Shown one piece after another: positions 19,309 through 29,142 of a stretch of 64,000 nucleotides of DNA (the stretch's first letter is position 1; every line of letters begins with the position of its first letter). The position numbers were made by a program, and so were the translations under genes. Origin of the DNA: Pseudonocardia sediminis (GTDB lineage: Bacteria > Actinomycetota > Actinomycetes > Mycobacteriales > Pseudonocardiaceae); the NCBI RefSeq assembly GCF_004217185.1, contig NZ_SHKL01000001.1:2254001-2318000 (forward strand), given 5' to 3'. The notes under the pieces were generated by a model, which searched no databases, was not told the DNA's origin, and worked only from the letters and a program-made list of their open reading frames with translations.

Positions 19309-19379
19309 GGGGGTCGGCCCATGGAGCGAGACGGCGCGGCCCCCGGCACCGGCCGTGGCGGCCGCCGAGGAGGCAGTAG

Positions 19380-21335
19380 GTGTCTGACACGCGAGGTCCG
19401 GCGAACCCTGGTCTGGCGGCGATCCGGCGACCGGCCGACCTGCGCGGTCTCGACGCCGCGCAGCTGGAGCACCTCGCTGCGGAGATCCGCGGCTTCCTGA
19501 TCAAGGCGGTCTCGCGCACCGGCGGGCACCTCGGCCCGAACCTCGGCGTCGTCGAGCTGACGATCGCGCTGCACCGGGTCTTCGACTCCCCGCGCGACAC
19601 GATCGTCTGGGACACCGGGCACCAGGCCTACGTCCACAAGCTCCTCACCGGCCGGCACGTCGGCTGGGACCGGCTGAAGAAGACCGGCGGTCTGTCCGGC
19701 TACCCGAGCCGCACCGAGAGCGAGCACGACGTCGTGGAGTCCAGCCACGCGTCGTCGTCGCTGTCCTGGGCCGACGGGATCGCCCGCGCCCAGCAGCTCG
19801 CCGGCCTCGACCGGCACGTCGTCGCCGTGATCGGGGACGGAGCGCTGACCGGGGGCATGGCCTGGGAGGCGCTGAACAACATCGCCGCGGGTGCCGACCG
19901 CAACGTCGTGATCGTCGTCAACGACAACGGCCGTTCCTACTCCCCGACGATCGGCGGGCTCGCCGACCGGCTCGCGTCGCTGCGCCTGCAGCCCGGCTAC
20001 GAGCGGATGCTCGAGGCCGGCAAGCAGACGCTGCGCGGCACCCCCGTCGTCGGGCCCGCGCTCTACGCCGGGCTGCACGCGCTCAAGGCCGGGGTGAAGG
20101 ACGCGGTCAGCCCGCAGGAGCTGTTCTCCGACCTGGGCCTGAAGTACTTCGGACCGGTCGACGGCCACGACGTCGCCGCGATGGAGTCCGCGCTGAGCCG
20201 GGCCAAGCGCTTCGGCGGACCGGTGATCGTGCACGCGGTGACCCGCAAGGGCAACGGCTACCCGCCGGCCGAGAACGACGAGGCCGAGCAGATGCACTCA
20301 CCGGCCGCGTTCGACCCGGAGACCGGCGCCCCGACCGGCGCGCCGAGCACCGGCTGGACCGACGTGTTCGCCCAGGAGATGGTCGAGCTCGGGCACCGCC
20401 GCACCGACGTCGTCGCGATCACCGCGGCGATGCTGGGCCCGGTCGGGCTGGAGCCGTTCTCCCGCGCGCACCCGGACCGCCTGATCGACACCGGCATCGC
20501 CGAGCAGCACGCGCTGACCGCGGCCGCCGGGCTCGCCCGGGCCGGGATGCACCCGGTCGTCGCGCTGTACTCCACGTTCCTCAACCGGGCGTTCGACCAG
20601 CTCATGATGGACGTCGGGCTGCACCGCGAGGCCGTGACGCTGGTGCTCGACCGCTCCGGCGTGACCGGCAGCGACGGCCCGTCGCACAACGGGATGTGGG
20701 ACCTGTCGATCCTCGGCGTCGTGCCCGGCATGCGGGTCGCCGCGCCGCGCGACGAGCCGACACTGCGCGAGGAGCTGGCCGAGGCGCTCGCCGTCGCCGA
20801 CGGGCCGACCGCGCTGCGCTACCCGAAGGGCTCGGTGATCCCGTCGGTCCCGGCACTGCGCCGGGTCGGCGGGGTGGACGTGCTCCACGAGCCGTCCGAG
20901 GGGCGGTCCTCGGTGCTGATGGTCTGCGTCGGGGCGTTCGGTGAGGTGGGTGTGGCCGCGGCACAGCGGCTGGCCAAGCAGGGTGTCGACGTCACCGTCG
21001 TCGACCCGCGGTGGGTGCTGCCGGTGCCCCGCGCGCTGCACGCGATGGCCCGCGAGCACGACCTGGTCGTGACCGTGTCCGACTGCGGCACCCACGGCGG
21101 CTTCGGCTCCGCCCTGTCCGACGCACTGCGCGCCGACGAGATCGACGTCCGGCAGCGCGACCTCGCACTGCCGCAGTCCTACCTCGAGCACGGCAGCCGC
21201 GACGACGTGCTCTCCCGCACCGGGCTGACCGTGCAGGACGTGGCGCGGCGGGTCACCGAGTGGGCCGCGGCCGCTGTCCCCGGCGTCGCGACCCCGGTGG
21301 AGGCCCGGGTCGACCACCCGGAGCAGTCGCGCTGA
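19380..21335 (+). CDS. dxs: 1-deoxy-D-xylulose-5-phosphate synthase
   Basis: The 651-residue thiamine-diphosphate enzyme condenses pyruvate and glyceraldehyde 3-phosphate at the entry to the MEP isoprenoid pathway. Visible are [14 protein letters not shown], the TPP/Mg motif [16 protein letters not shown] at about residue 152, [24 protein letters not shown] and [15 protein letters not shown]. The GTG at 19380 has GAGGAGG close upstream. It sits at the edge of the heme neighbourhood as in mycobacteria. Unusually, its TGA overlaps the ATG of a response regulator by one base, which couples a metabolic enzyme to a two-component system. Confidence 0.96.
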   Translation: MSDTRGPANPGLAAIRRPADLRGLDAAQLEHLAAEIRGFLIKAVSRTGGHLGPNLGVVELTIALHRVFDSPRDTIVWDTGHQAYVHKLLTGRHVGWDRLKKTGGLSGYPSRTESEHDVVESSHASSSLSWADGIARAQQLAGLDRHVVAVIGDGALTGGMAWEALNNIAAGADRNVVIVVNDNGRSYSPTIGGLADRLASLRLQPGYERMLEAGKQTLRGTPVVGPALYAGLHALKAGVKDAVSPQELFSDLGLKYFGPVDGHDVAAMESALSRAKRFGGPVIVHAVTRKGNGYPPAENDEAEQMHSPAAFDPETGAPTGAPSTGWTDVFAQEMVELGHRRTDVVAITAAMLGPVGLEPFSRAHPDRLIDTGIAEQHALTAAAGLARAGMHPVVALYSTFLNRAFDQLMMDVGLHREAVTLVLDRSGVTGSDGPSHNGMWDLSILGVVPGMRVAAPRDEPTLREELAEALAVADGPTALRYPKGSVIPSVPALRRVGGVDVLHEPSEGRSSVLMVCVGAFGEVGVAAAQRLAKQGVDVTVVDPRWVLPVPRALHAMAREHDLVVTVSDCGTHGGFGSALSDALRADEIDVRQRDLALPQSYLEHGSRDDVLSRTGLTVQDVARRVTEWAAAAVPGVATPVEARVDHPEQSR

Positions 21336-22000
21336 TGCGGGTCATCGTGGTGGAGGACGAGCACGCGATGGCCGACGCCGTCGCCCGCGGGCTGCGCCGG
21401 GACGGGATGGCCGTCGACGTCGCCTACGACGGTGACTCCGGTTCGGAGAAGCTGTCGTTCACCCGCTACGACGTCGCGGTGCTCGACCGGGACCTCCCGG
21501 GGCGCTCCGGCGACGAGCTGTGCGACGAGGTGCTCGCCGCGGGCGGCACCACGCGGGTGCTGATGCTGACCGCGAGCGCGACCCTGGCCGACAAGGTCGA
21601 GGGGCTCTCCCGCGGCGCCGACGACTACCTGGCCAAGCCGTTCGACTTCCCGGAGCTGGTCGCGCGCGTCCGGGCCCTGGGCCGCCGGGCGAGCCCGGCC
21701 GTCCCGCCGACGCTGGTCGCCGGGGACGTCCGGCTGGACCCGGCGAAGCGCACCGTGCACCGCTCGGGGACGCCGGTGGAGCTGACCCGCAAGGAGTTCG
21801 GCGTGCTGGAGGTGCTGCTCGGCGCGGGCGGTGCCGTCGTCAGCAGCGAGGAGCTGCTCGAGCGGGTGTGGGACGAGAACGCCGATCCCTTCACCACCAC
21901 CGTGCGGGTCACCGTGATGACACTGCGCAAGAAGCTGGGCGACCCCGGGGTGATCGAGACCGTGGTCGGCGCCGGCTACCGGGTCCCGGACGCGGGCTGA
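21335..22000 (+). CDS. OmpR/PhoB-type response regulator
   Basis: The 221-residue protein has a receiver domain (VVEDEHAMADAV with the acidic pocket, phospho-acceptor Asp in VLDRDLPG at about residue 51, Lys in LAKPFDFPEL) and a winged-helix DNA-binding domain (LTRKEFGVLEVLL, TTTVRVTVMTLRKKLGDPGVIETVVGAGYRV). It should be phosphorylated by the histidine kinase encoded four bases downstream. Its ATG overlaps the dxs stop (TGATG), so its synthesis depends at least partly on dxs translation. The regulated genes are unknown. Confidence 0.94.
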   Translation: MRVIVVEDEHAMADAVARGLRRDGMAVDVAYDGDSGSEKLSFTRYDVAVLDRDLPGRSGDELCDEVLAAGGTTRVLMLTASATLADKVEGLSRGADDYLAKPFDFPELVARVRALGRRASPAVPPTLVAGDVRLDPAKRTVHRSGTPVELTRKEFGVLEVLLGAGGAVVSSEELLERVWDENADPFTTTVRVTVMTLRKKLGDPGVIETVVGAGYRVPDAG

Positions 22001-22003
22001 ACC

Positions 22004-23257
22004 GTGGCGCGGGCCGCGAGGTGGGACGGCGCCGCGGGGTGGGGCCGCGCCGCCGGTCTGCGCCCCCGCCTGACCCTGCTGGCCACCGGGCTCGTCGCCC
22101 TGGTCAGTGCCCTGCTGCTGTGGCTGGGCTGGGTCCTGGTCGGCACCGTCGTCGCGACGACGACGGCGTTCCCCACCGGCGGGACGGTGCGGATCGGCGG
22201 GGTCGAGGTGCCGGCCGAGTCGGCCCGGGCCGCGGTGGCCGCCGCCGCCCGCTCCGAGGTGCTGCGCGCCGGGCTGATCGCGTTCCCGCTGGTGGTGGTC
22301 GCGGCCGCGCTGGTGTCGTGGATGCTGGTCGGGCGGGTGCTGGCGCCGCTGCACCAGGTGATCGCGGCGTCGCGGCGGCTCTCGGCGTCGTCGCTGGGGG
22401 AGCGGGTGGCGCTGCAGCGGGCCCGCGGCGAGGTCGCCGAGCTGGCCGCCGGGTTCGACGCGATGCTCGACCGCCTGCAGGCCGCGTTCGAGGCGCAACG
22501 CCGGTTCGTCGCGAACGCCGGGCACGAGCTGCGCACCCCGCTGGCCGTGCTGCGCACCGAGATCGACGTGACCCTGCAGGACCCGGACGCCGACGTCGCC
22601 GAGCTGCGACGGATGGGCCACGTCGTCCGTGACGCGGGCCGGCGCTGCGACGAGCTGGTGGCCGGTCTGCTGCTCCTGGCCCGGACCGAGGCGACCGGGC
22701 CGCTGGGGGAGCCCGACCTGGCGACGGTGAACCTGGCCGACCTGCTGGTCTCCGAGCTCGACGACGTCGCGGGGGCGGCGGTGGAGCACTGCCTGTCGGT
22801 GCGTGCGGACCCGGTCCCGGCCCGCACCCGCGGCGACGAGGTCCTGCTGCGCCGGCTCGTCGGGAACCTGGTGGAGAACGCCGTCCGGCACAACCGCGAC
22901 GGCGGGTGGATCGAGGCGTCCACCGCGACCCGTGCCGGGGGCGACGCGGACGTGGTCGAGCTGGTCGTCTCCTCGTCCGGCCCGGAGCTGGCCGCCGACC
23001 AGGTGGGAGAGCTGTTCGAGCCGTTCCGCCGGGGCCCCGTCGCCCGCACCGCACGGACGCGCGGCTCCGGTCTGGGGCTGTCGATCGTGCGGGCGGTGGC
23101 CGTCGCGCACGGCGCGACCGTGGACGCGATCCCGGTGCCGGGCGGCGGCCTGAAGGTACGGGTGCGGTTCAGCTCGGCGGTGTCGGCGCCGGGTCCGGCG
23201 GTGAGTCAGGGACCGAGTCCGGCGTCGCTGCCAGCGCACGTTCCAGGACCGGGCTGA
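22004..23257 (+). CDS. Sensor histidine kinase
   Basis: The 417-residue membrane kinase has two transmembrane helices (about residues 25-50 and 88-110) enclosing a short extracytoplasmic sensor segment, then a HAMP region, HisKA with the phospho-His in FVANAGHELRTPLAVLRTE, and HATPase_c with N (LVGNLVENAVRHNRDGG) and G (GSGLGLSIVRAVA) boxes. It pairs with the response regulator just upstream. The GTG at 22004 follows the regulator stop after three bases. The last 89 bp overlap the 3' end of the RNase D gene on the other strand. Confidence 0.93.
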   Translation: MARAARWDGAAGWGRAAGLRPRLTLLATGLVALVSALLLWLGWVLVGTVVATTTAFPTGGTVRIGGVEVPAESARAAVAAAARSEVLRAGLIAFPLVVVAAALVSWMLVGRVLAPLHQVIAASRRLSASSLGERVALQRARGEVAELAAGFDAMLDRLQAAFEAQRRFVANAGHELRTPLAVLRTEIDVTLQDPDADVAELRRMGHVVRDAGRRCDELVAGLLLLARTEATGPLGEPDLATVNLADLLVSELDDVAGAAVEHCLSVRADPVPARTRGDEVLLRRLVGNLVENAVRHNRDGGWIEASTATRAGGDADVVELVVSSSGPELAADQVGELFEPFRRGPVARTARTRGSGLGLSIVRAVAVAHGATVDAIPVPGGGLKVRVRFSSAVSAPGPAVSQGPSPASLPAHVPGPG

Positions 23258-24377
23258 GCAGCTCGGCCTGCCACGGGCGGGCCCCGCCGGCGCGCAGGGC
23301 GCCCGCGACGTCGCCGTCGGCGGGCGGGGTCCAGCAGATCCGGCGCATCAGGTCGGGCTGCAGGAGGTTCTCGGCCGGGACGTCCCACTGCTCGGAGACG
23401 GCGGCGATCCCGGTGCGGGCCGCGGACAGCCGCGCCGCGGCGTCCGGGTCGCGGTCCGCCCAGCGCGCGACCGGGGGAGGCCCGTCGGTCGGGGCGGAGG
23501 CCCGCGGCAGCTCGTCGGCGGGCAGCGCGGCGGCCGAGGCCAGCGCGTCGAACCAGTAGCGGCCCAGGCGTCGCTGCGAGCGCCCGCGGAACACCGGCAG
23601 CCCGGCGAGAGCCTCGACCGAGTCCGGGTTGCGCACGGCGGCGTCGACGATGGCGGAGTCCGGCAGCACCCGCCCGGGGGCGATGTCGCGTTCGGCGGCC
23701 AGCTGGTCGCGGGCCTGCCACAACGCGCGCACCCCGGCCAGGGGACGGGGCTTGCGGACCTTGTGGATCCCGGACGTCCGGCGCCACGGCTCGGCCCGCG
23801 GTGCGGACGGCGGCGCGGTGCGGACGGCCTCGAACTCCTGGTACGCCCAGTCGATCTTGCCCTGCTCGGTGAGCATCCCGGTCAGCACGTCACGCAGCTC
23901 GACCAGCACCTCGACGTCGAGCGCGGCGTAGACCAGCCAGTCCTCGGGCAGCGGGCGCCGCGACCAGTCGGCGGCGCCGTGGCCCTTCTCCAGCGCCAGC
24001 CCGAGCAGGTTCTCCACCATCGGGCCGAGCCCGACCCGGGGCAGCCCGGCCAGGCGGCCGGCCAGCTCGGTGTCGAACAGCGACGCCGGGCGCAGCCCGA
24101 TCTCGTCGAGGCACGCCAGGTCCTGCGACGCCGCGTGCAGTACCCACTCGGGGCCGTCCAGTGCCCGGGCCAGCGGCTCGAGCGCGGAGGTGTCGGAACC
24201 CGACCGCAACGGGATCGGGTCGACCAGGGCCGTCCCGGATCCCTCGCGGCGCAGCTGCACCAGGTAGGCGCGCTGCGAGTAGCGGAAACCCGACGCCCGT
24301 TCGGCGTCGACGGCGACCGGGCCGGAACCACCCGCGAACGCCTCGGCGACGTCGAGCAACGCCTGCCGGGTCGTCAC
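23169..24377 (-). CDS. rnd: Ribonuclease D-like 3'-5' exonuclease with HRDC domain
   Basis: The product, at least 402 residues, has a DEDDy exonuclease domain (VAVDAERASGFRYSQRAYLVQ for the first acidic pair, AASQDLACLDEIG, and the late YAALDVEVLVELR) followed by an HRDC region (ALWQARDQLAAERDIAPGRVLPD). It should trim structured RNA. The GTG at 24377 is the first ATG/GTG/TTG in the frame. However, family-typical sequence (ATPLLHPADGLPDVV) continues upstream without a stop for 58 codons. There a CTG (24551-24549) overlaps the LuxR stop as CTGA and has AGGGG seven bases before it. The true start is therefore probably CTG at 24551, giving about 460 residues. Confidence 0.88.
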   Translation of the reverse strand: MTTRQALLDVAEAFAGGSGPVAVDAERASGFRYSQRAYLVQLRREGSGTALVDPIPLRSGSDTSALEPLARALDGPEWVLHAASQDLACLDEIGLRPASLFDTELAGRLAGLPRVGLGPMVENLLGLALEKGHGAADWSRRPLPEDWLVYAALDVEVLVELRDVLTGMLTEQGKIDWAYQEFEAVRTAPPSAPRAEPWRRTSGIHKVRKPRPLAGVRALWQARDQLAAERDIAPGRVLPDSAIVDAAVRNPDSVEALAGLPVFRGRSQRRLGRYWFDALASAAALPADELPRASAPTDGPPPVARWADRDPDAAARLSAARTGIAAVSEQWDVPAENLLQPDLMRRICWTPPADGDVAGALRAGGARPWQAELLSPVLERALAATPDSVPDSPPDPAPTPPS

Positions 24378-24547
24378 GACGTCCGGCAGCCCGTCCGCGG
24401 GGTGGAGCAGGGGAGTGGCGACCGGACCGGCATCGGCCTCGGCGCCGTCCCCCGGGGTCGACGGATCCGACGGCCGCGTCGTCGCGGTCCCGCCGGCTCT
24501 CGTCGCGGCGCCGGAGCTCGATCGGCCGGCGCCTCCAGTGCTCGAGC

Positions 24548-25201
24548 TCAGCGAATGACCCCTGCGCGCATGGCGAGCGCCACCATCTGGGCACGGTCAC
24601 CGGTGCCGAGCTTGCGCCCGATCCGGGAGAGGTGGCTCTTGACGGTGAGCGCGGACAGGCTCAGGGCCTCGCCGATCTCCTTGTTGGACTGCCCGTCGGC
24701 GACGAGCTGCAGCACCTCGACCTCGCGGGCGGAGAGCTCGCGCGGCGTGTTGTCGGTGCCCGGCACCCGGCTCCCGGTGGCGAGCAGCGGGGCGACCGTC
24801 GGGTCGGCGTAGACGCCGCCGTCGAGCACCCGCTTCACGCCGTCGGTGACCACCGACGGGGAGGCGGACTTGAGCAGGTACGCCTGCGCACCGGCCTGGA
24901 ACGCCGACCGCACCGCGTACGGGTCGTCCGAGGAGGCGAGCACGACGAGCCGGTTCCAGCCGAGCGAGCGGAGCTCGCTGACCAGATCCAGCCCGCTGCC
25001 GTCGGGCAGCGTCAGATCGAGAATCGCGAGATCACACGGGCCTGCCGCGTGGGCGCGAGCACGTGCCTCGGTGACCGAAGCCGCCTCGTGCACCGTGCCT
25101 GCCCCCATCGCACGCAGCCGTCCGGCGATGGCCTCGCGCAACAGCGGGTGGTCGTCGACCACCATCACGGTGAAGAGCTCTTCCCGAGGATGCGGAACCA
25201 T
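24548..25201 (-). CDS. Orphan NarL/LuxR-type response regulator
   Basis: The 217-residue protein has a receiver domain (VMVVDDHPLLREAIAGRL, phospho-Asp in LAILDLTLPDGSG, Lys in AYLLKSASP) and a C-terminal LuxR helix-turn-helix (LSAREVEVLQLVADGQSNKEIGEAL, then LTVKSHLSRIGRKLGTGDR). No histidine kinase lies beside it; the nearest one belongs to the dxs-linked pair. The ATG at 25201 (MVPHPREELF) puts the receiver at the usual distance from the N-terminus. It lies between DUF3000 and RNase D, a position that is empty in the mycobacterial version of this block. Partner kinase and targets are unknown. Confidence 0.9.
   Translation of the reverse strand: MVPHPREELFTVMVVDDHPLLREAIAGRLRAMGAGTVHEAASVTEARARAHAAGPCDLAILDLTLPDGSGLDLVSELRSLGWNRLVVLASSDDPYAVRSAFQAGAQAYLLKSASPSVVTDGVKRVLDGGVYADPTVAPLLATGSRVPGTDNTPRELSAREVEVLQLVADGQSNKEIGEALSLSALTVKSHLSRIGRKLGTGDRAQMVALAMRAGVIR
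24549..24561 (-). promoter_or_regulatory. Candidate CTG start and ribosome site for rnd
   Basis: On the reverse strand AGGGG-TCATTCG-CTGA combines a Shine-Dalgarno, the last codons and TGA of the LuxR gene, and an in-frame CTG for rnd. It mimics the ATGA and GTGA junctions seen elsewhere in the window. Confidence 0.45.
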
Positions 25202-25449
25202 CGAGGGCGACAGCACTGCCCCGTGTGCGGGACCTTGTACTGGAGCGCCCTGGCCTACAACAGCCACGTCGTCAACCTTCCATGGAGTCGGTCGCTTGCC
25301 CCCGACCAACACCGGTTCCCGGCGGACGGAGAGTGGCGCTCAACCGCCCGGGGGGGTGTCATGCGGGAGATGGTATCCCTCCATGCGGCCTAACGTCCTG
25401 TATCCAATCGAACTTGTGCTGTTCAAAGTTACAGCCTTGTGGCGTGGGT

Positions 25450-25489
25450 CCCACTCCGGTGGGTGACACTTTTATCGCACAGCGCTGTG
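25450..25489. promoter_or_regulatory. Small hairpin and 12-bp palindrome upstream of the LuxR-type gene
   Basis: CCCAC-tccg-GTGGG (25450-25463) is followed by the perfect palindrome CACAGCGCTGTG (25478-25489). The stretch from about 25390 to 25500 is noticeably AT-richer than its surroundings and on the reverse strand contains TTGAAC about 16 bases before GATACA. This is a candidate promoter/operator region for the regulator gene (gap 25202-25500), or the end of the DUF3000 transcript. Confidence 0.35.
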
Positions 25490-25500
25490 ACCAGCGACAA

Positions 25501-26094
25501 CTAGCCGGACGTTCGGCTCAGCGCCCGTACGCCGAGTGGCGGCAGCCCCGCAGCCGAAGCGACGAGGGCGCAGAACGCGGCGGCGTGTCGCGCGAAGTCG
25601 CCGTCGCTCTCCGTAGGGGACCAGGAGGCCCGCAGCTCCACGTCGTCCTCCCGGGGGGCCGCCTCCATGCCGCCGAAGCGCACCGACGACGTCTGGGTCA
25701 CGGTCCCGCCCAGTGCGGTGAACTCCGCGCCGGACTCGGCGAACGCGTCCGTCAGCCACGACCACCCGACCTGCGGCAGCATCTCGTCGCCGAGCTGCTC
25801 GGGCTCCATCCGCGCCTGGACGAAGCAGACGAGGCGGAACGTGCCCTCCCACTTCTCCTGCCCCTCGGGGTCGTGCAGCAGGATCAGCCGTCCCGACGTG
25901 TCGGGCTCGTCGAGGTCGTCGGTGCCGTCGCCGCGGTGCACGATGTCGGCCTCGACGCTGGTCGCCCAGCTGTAGGACGCGAGCCTCGGCGGCGCGTCCA
26001 GGTCCCGGACCACGAGCTCGGGCCGGGGCCGGACGGCGGCGAGCGAGGCCGCCGCGCGGCGGAACAGCGGGGGTGTGATGATCGCTTCCGGCAC
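25501..26094 (-). CDS. DUF3000 domain-containing protein
   Basis: This 197-residue protein belongs to the actinobacterial DUF3000 family (PF11452). [20 protein letters not shown] and [13 protein letters not shown] near the start and [24 protein letters not shown] in the middle are typical. It has no known function. Orthologs lie next to RNase D and hemE in mycobacteria (Rv2680), as here. The gene is divergent from hemE, with 107 bp between the start codons. Confidence 0.9.
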   Translation of the reverse strand: MPEAIITPPLFRRAAASLAAVRPRPELVVRDLDAPPRLASYSWATSVEADIVHRGDGTDDLDEPDTSGRLILLHDPEGQEKWEGTFRLVCFVQARMEPEQLGDEMLPQVGWSWLTDAFAESGAEFTALGGTVTQTSSVRFGGMEAAPREDDVELRASWSPTESDGDFARHAAAFCALVASAAGLPPLGVRALSRTSG

Positions 26095-26201
26095 GGGCCG
26101 GGACTCTAGGCGGCTTCCGGTGCCCCGGCCGTCAGGCGCGCCGTGATGATCGCGCAGGTGGTGAGCACGGGCCGCATGTGCCGTGGGAGAATCCGGTCCT
26201 C

Positions 26202-27317
26202 ATGACTTCCGCGAACGGCATCTCCGCACCCGCGCCCGGCATCCCCGCGCCCTCACGTGGCGACGAGCTCCCGTCGCCGTCGCGCCGGGACCTGGCCGGC
26301 GCCCCGTTCCTGGAGGCCGCGCACGGCCGCCGTCCGGCGCACCTGCCCGTCTGGTTCATGCGCCAGGCCGGCCGGTCGCTGCCCGAGTACCGGGCCCTGC
26401 GGTCGGGGTCCGGGATGCTGCAGGCCTGCCTGACCCCGGACCTGACCTGCGAGATCACGCTGCAGCCCATCCGCCGGCACGGCGTCGACGCGGCGATCCT
26501 GTTCTCCGACATCGTGGTGCCGCTCTACCTCGCCGGCATCGGTGTGGACATCGTGCCCGGCACCGGGCCGGTGGTCGGGCACCCGATCCGGACCGCCGCC
26601 GACGTCGAGCGGATGCCGATGCTCGAGCCCGGGCAGGTCGACCCGGTCACCGACGCGATCGCGCTGCTGCTCCCGGAGCTGGGGGACACGCCGCTGATCG
26701 GCTTCGCCGGCGCGCCGTTCACGCTGGCGTCCTACCTGATCGAGGGCGGCCCGAGCCGCAACCACGAGAAGACCAAGGCGCTGATGCGCTCGCAGCCCGA
26801 GGTGTGGCACCGCCTGATGGGGCGGCTGTCCGATCTGACCGGGCTGTTCCTGCGCCGCCAGGCCGCGGCCGGGGTGGACGCGGTGCAGCTGTTCGACTCC
26901 TGGGCCGGGGCGCTGTCCGAGCGGGACTACCGCGAGTTCGTGCTGCCGCACTCGTCGGCGGTGCTGTCGTCGCTGGCCGGGGCGGGCGTCCCACGGATCC
27001 ACTTCGGGGTCGGCACCGCCGAGCTCTTCGGCGCGATGGCCGAGGCCGGTGCCGACGTCGTCGGGGTGGACTGGCGCACGCCGCTCGACGTCGCCGCGGC
27101 GCGGGCCGGGGGGACGCACCCGGTCCAGGGCAACCTCGACCCCGCCGTGCTGTTCGCCGGCCAGGACGCGATCGACGCCGAGGTCGTCCGGATCGCGGGC
27201 GAGGGGACGCGCACCCCGGGGCACGTGTTCAACCTCGGGCACGGCGTGCTGCCCGACACCGATCCGGACGTGATCACCCGGACCGTCGAGACGGTGCACG
27301 CGCAGCCCGTCCGGTGA
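26202..27317 (+). CDS. hemE: Uroporphyrinogen decarboxylase
   Basis: The 371-residue cytoplasmic enzyme decarboxylates uroporphyrinogen III to coproporphyrinogen III. The first signature is complete ([16 protein letters not shown] at about residues 57-72), the substrate-binding [13 protein letters not shown] follows, and [17 protein letters not shown] is the second signature. The ATG at 26202 (MTSANGIS) is preferred; an upstream frame reaches 26178. The stop overlaps the GTG of the next gene by four bases (GTGA), so the two heme enzymes are translationally coupled. Confidence 0.95.
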   Translation: MTSANGISAPAPGIPAPSRGDELPSPSRRDLAGAPFLEAAHGRRPAHLPVWFMRQAGRSLPEYRALRSGSGMLQACLTPDLTCEITLQPIRRHGVDAAILFSDIVVPLYLAGIGVDIVPGTGPVVGHPIRTAADVERMPMLEPGQVDPVTDAIALLLPELGDTPLIGFAGAPFTLASYLIEGGPSRNHEKTKALMRSQPEVWHRLMGRLSDLTGLFLRRQAAAGVDAVQLFDSWAGALSERDYREFVLPHSSAVLSSLAGAGVPRIHFGVGTAELFGAMAEAGADVVGVDWRTPLDVAAARAGGTHPVQGNLDPAVLFAGQDAIDAEVVRIAGEGTRTPGHVFNLGHGVLPDTDPDVITRTVETVHAQPVR

Positions 27318-28858
27318 GCTCTCCGGACCGTCGCGCGCCGCACGTCGCGGTCGTCGGCGGCGGGGTCTCCGGGCTCGCCGCGGCACACCGCCTGCGCACG
27401 CTGCTCGGGCCGTCCGCGCGGATCACCGTGCTCGAGCAGCGCGACCGTCTCGGCGGGGTGTTGCGCACGGTCGACCTGGCGGGGACGCCGTTCGACGTCG
27501 GGGCCGAGGCGTTCCTGGCCCGCCGCCCCGAGGTCCCGGCCCTGCTCGACGAGCTGGGCCTGGCCGGCCTGCGCGTGCACCCGGGCCGGGCGACGGCCAC
27601 GATCCGCGCCGGTGGCCGCACCGTCGGGCTGCCGGCCGGGACGCTGCTCGGCGTCCCGACCTCCCGTGCCCGCCTCGACGACGTCCTGTCCGCCACCGGT
27701 CTCGACGCGGTCCGCGCCGAACCCTCCCGTGCGCTGCGCTGGGAGCCCGGGTCCGACGTCGCCCTCGGGGGACTGCTGCGCGAGCGCTTCGGCGACGAGG
27801 TGGCCGACCGCGTCGCCGACCCGCTCCTGGGCGGCGTCTACGCGGGCCGGGTGGACACGCTCGGCCTGCGCGCGACCGTGCCTGCTCTGGCCGCCGCCCT
27901 GGACGCCGGCGCGGAGTCGCTCACGGCCGCGGCCACCGCCGGTGCGGACGCCACGCCCGCCCCGCCCCGGCCACCGGCGGGGACCCCGGCCGACGGCGTG
28001 CCGCCGAGCCTGACATCGCCGGACGGCCCGCCCGGCCGTGTCTCCGGCGGTGCCGCTCCGCCGCAGGTCGCCGCCGGGCCGGTGTTCGGCGCCGTGCGCG
28101 GCGGGTACCGGGTGCTGCTCTCCGCCCTGGCCGACGCCGCGGGTGCCGAGATCCGCCCGGGTACGACCGTGCGCTCGCTGGAACGACGTCCGGACGGCTG
28201 GCGCCTGGTGCTCGGGCCCGTCCCGGAGCCGGAGGTGCTCGACGCCGACGCCGTCGTGCTCGCCGTCCCGGCGCCGGCGCTGCGGCGGCTGCTGGAACCG
28301 GTCGTCCCGGCCGGGGCGTCGGCGGTGGCGGGGGTCGAGCTGGCGTCCTCGGTCGTCGTCGCGCTGGCCTACCGCGCCGCGGACGTCACCGCGATGCCGC
28401 CGACGTCGGGGTGCCTGATCGCGGCCGACGAGCCGCTGTCGGTCAAGGGCGTCACCCACTCGTCGACGAAGTGGGGCCACCTCGCCCCGGACGCGACCGA
28501 CGACCTCGTCCGCCTGCGGGTGTCGATGGGCCGCTTCGGCGAGGCCGCGACGCTGCAGGTCGACGACGACGAGCTCGTCCGCCGCGCCCGCGCCGACCTG
28601 AGGATCCTCGACGGGATCGACGCCGAACCGGTCGCGGTGCACGTGCAGCGCTGGGGTGGGGGACTGCCGCAGTACGGCGTCGGGCACCTGGACCGGGTCG
28701 CCGCGCTGGAGTCCGCCGTCGCCGGGGTGCCGGGGCTCGCGGTGGCCGGGTCGGCCCTGCACGGGGTCGGCGTCCCGGCGTGCGTGGGCACGGCCCGCTC
28801 GGCGGCGGAGCGGATCGCGGCCGGGCTGACGGCGACGGGCACCGCTGCGCGACCGTGA
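27314..28858 (+). CDS. cgoX: Coproporphyrinogen III oxidase (HemY/CgoX type)
   Basis: The 514-residue FAD enzyme has the dinucleotide motif [18 protein letters not shown] at the N-terminus, [15 protein letters not shown] for the flavin contact, and a C-terminal [15 protein letters not shown]...[19 protein letters not shown] flavin/substrate motif. In actinobacteria this HemY type oxidises coproporphyrinogen III to coproporphyrin III, and the chdC downstream supports that branch. It is longer than the usual roughly 450-470 residues because a Pro/Ala/Gly-rich stretch of about 50 residues (about 205-255) is inserted in the middle, probably a disordered loop. The start GTG overlaps the hemE stop. 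Confidence 0.93.
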   Translation: MSSPDRRAPHVAVVGGGVSGLAAAHRLRTLLGPSARITVLEQRDRLGGVLRTVDLAGTPFDVGAEAFLARRPEVPALLDELGLAGLRVHPGRATATIRAGGRTVGLPAGTLLGVPTSRARLDDVLSATGLDAVRAEPSRALRWEPGSDVALGGLLRERFGDEVADRVADPLLGGVYAGRVDTLGLRATVPALAAALDAGAESLTAAATAGADATPAPPRPPAGTPADGVPPSLTSPDGPPGRVSGGAAPPQVAAGPVFGAVRGGYRVLLSALADAAGAEIRPGTTVRSLERRPDGWRLVLGPVPEPEVLDADAVVLAVPAPALRRLLEPVVPAGASAVAGVELASSVVVALAYRAADVTAMPPTSGCLIAADEPLSVKGVTHSSTKWGHLAPDATDDLVRLRVSMGRFGEAATLQVDDDELVRRARADLRILDGIDAEPVAVHVQRWGGGLPQYGVGHLDRVAALESAVAGVPGLAVAGSALHGVGVPACVGTARSAAERIAAGLTATGTAARP

Positions 28859-29142
28859 CCGGGCGTCCCCGCGGCGACGGACCGGCCCCACCGGCGCGGT
28901 GATCGTCGGCCCGGTCCCGGTCGAGGCCACCGGTGGCGCCGATCGGGACCCGTCTCGCGATCACGTCCCCGGGGCGACCGGCCGCGGGTGTCGGGGGCAC
29001 GAGCCGTGGCACGAGGCCGCAAGGGAGCGGGTCGACGGCCCCGGTCGCGGCACCGAGCTTCTCCGACCCGTGTGGGGCCGCACACCCGTACGCGGCCGGA
29101 CTGAGCGGGGAGGGGTGGGACACGACGTGGCAACATGGAGCC

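Noticed and set aside
17688-20297. Open reverse frame of over 850 codons covering diguanylate cyclase 2 and dxs
   Set aside because: Only the part up to about 19001 reads like a protein. The rest is the shadow of dxs in GC-rich DNA, and the cyclase has its own ribosome site.
25180-25393. Forward ORF with a CPVCG motif upstream of the LuxR-type gene
   Set aside because: The motif is isolated, there is no start with a ribosome site, and the frame runs antisense to the regulator's 5' end.
28859-29142. Small gene between cgoX and chdC
   Set aside because: All frames are Gly/Arg/Pro-rich continuations without start signals. The stretch is probably promoter DNA.
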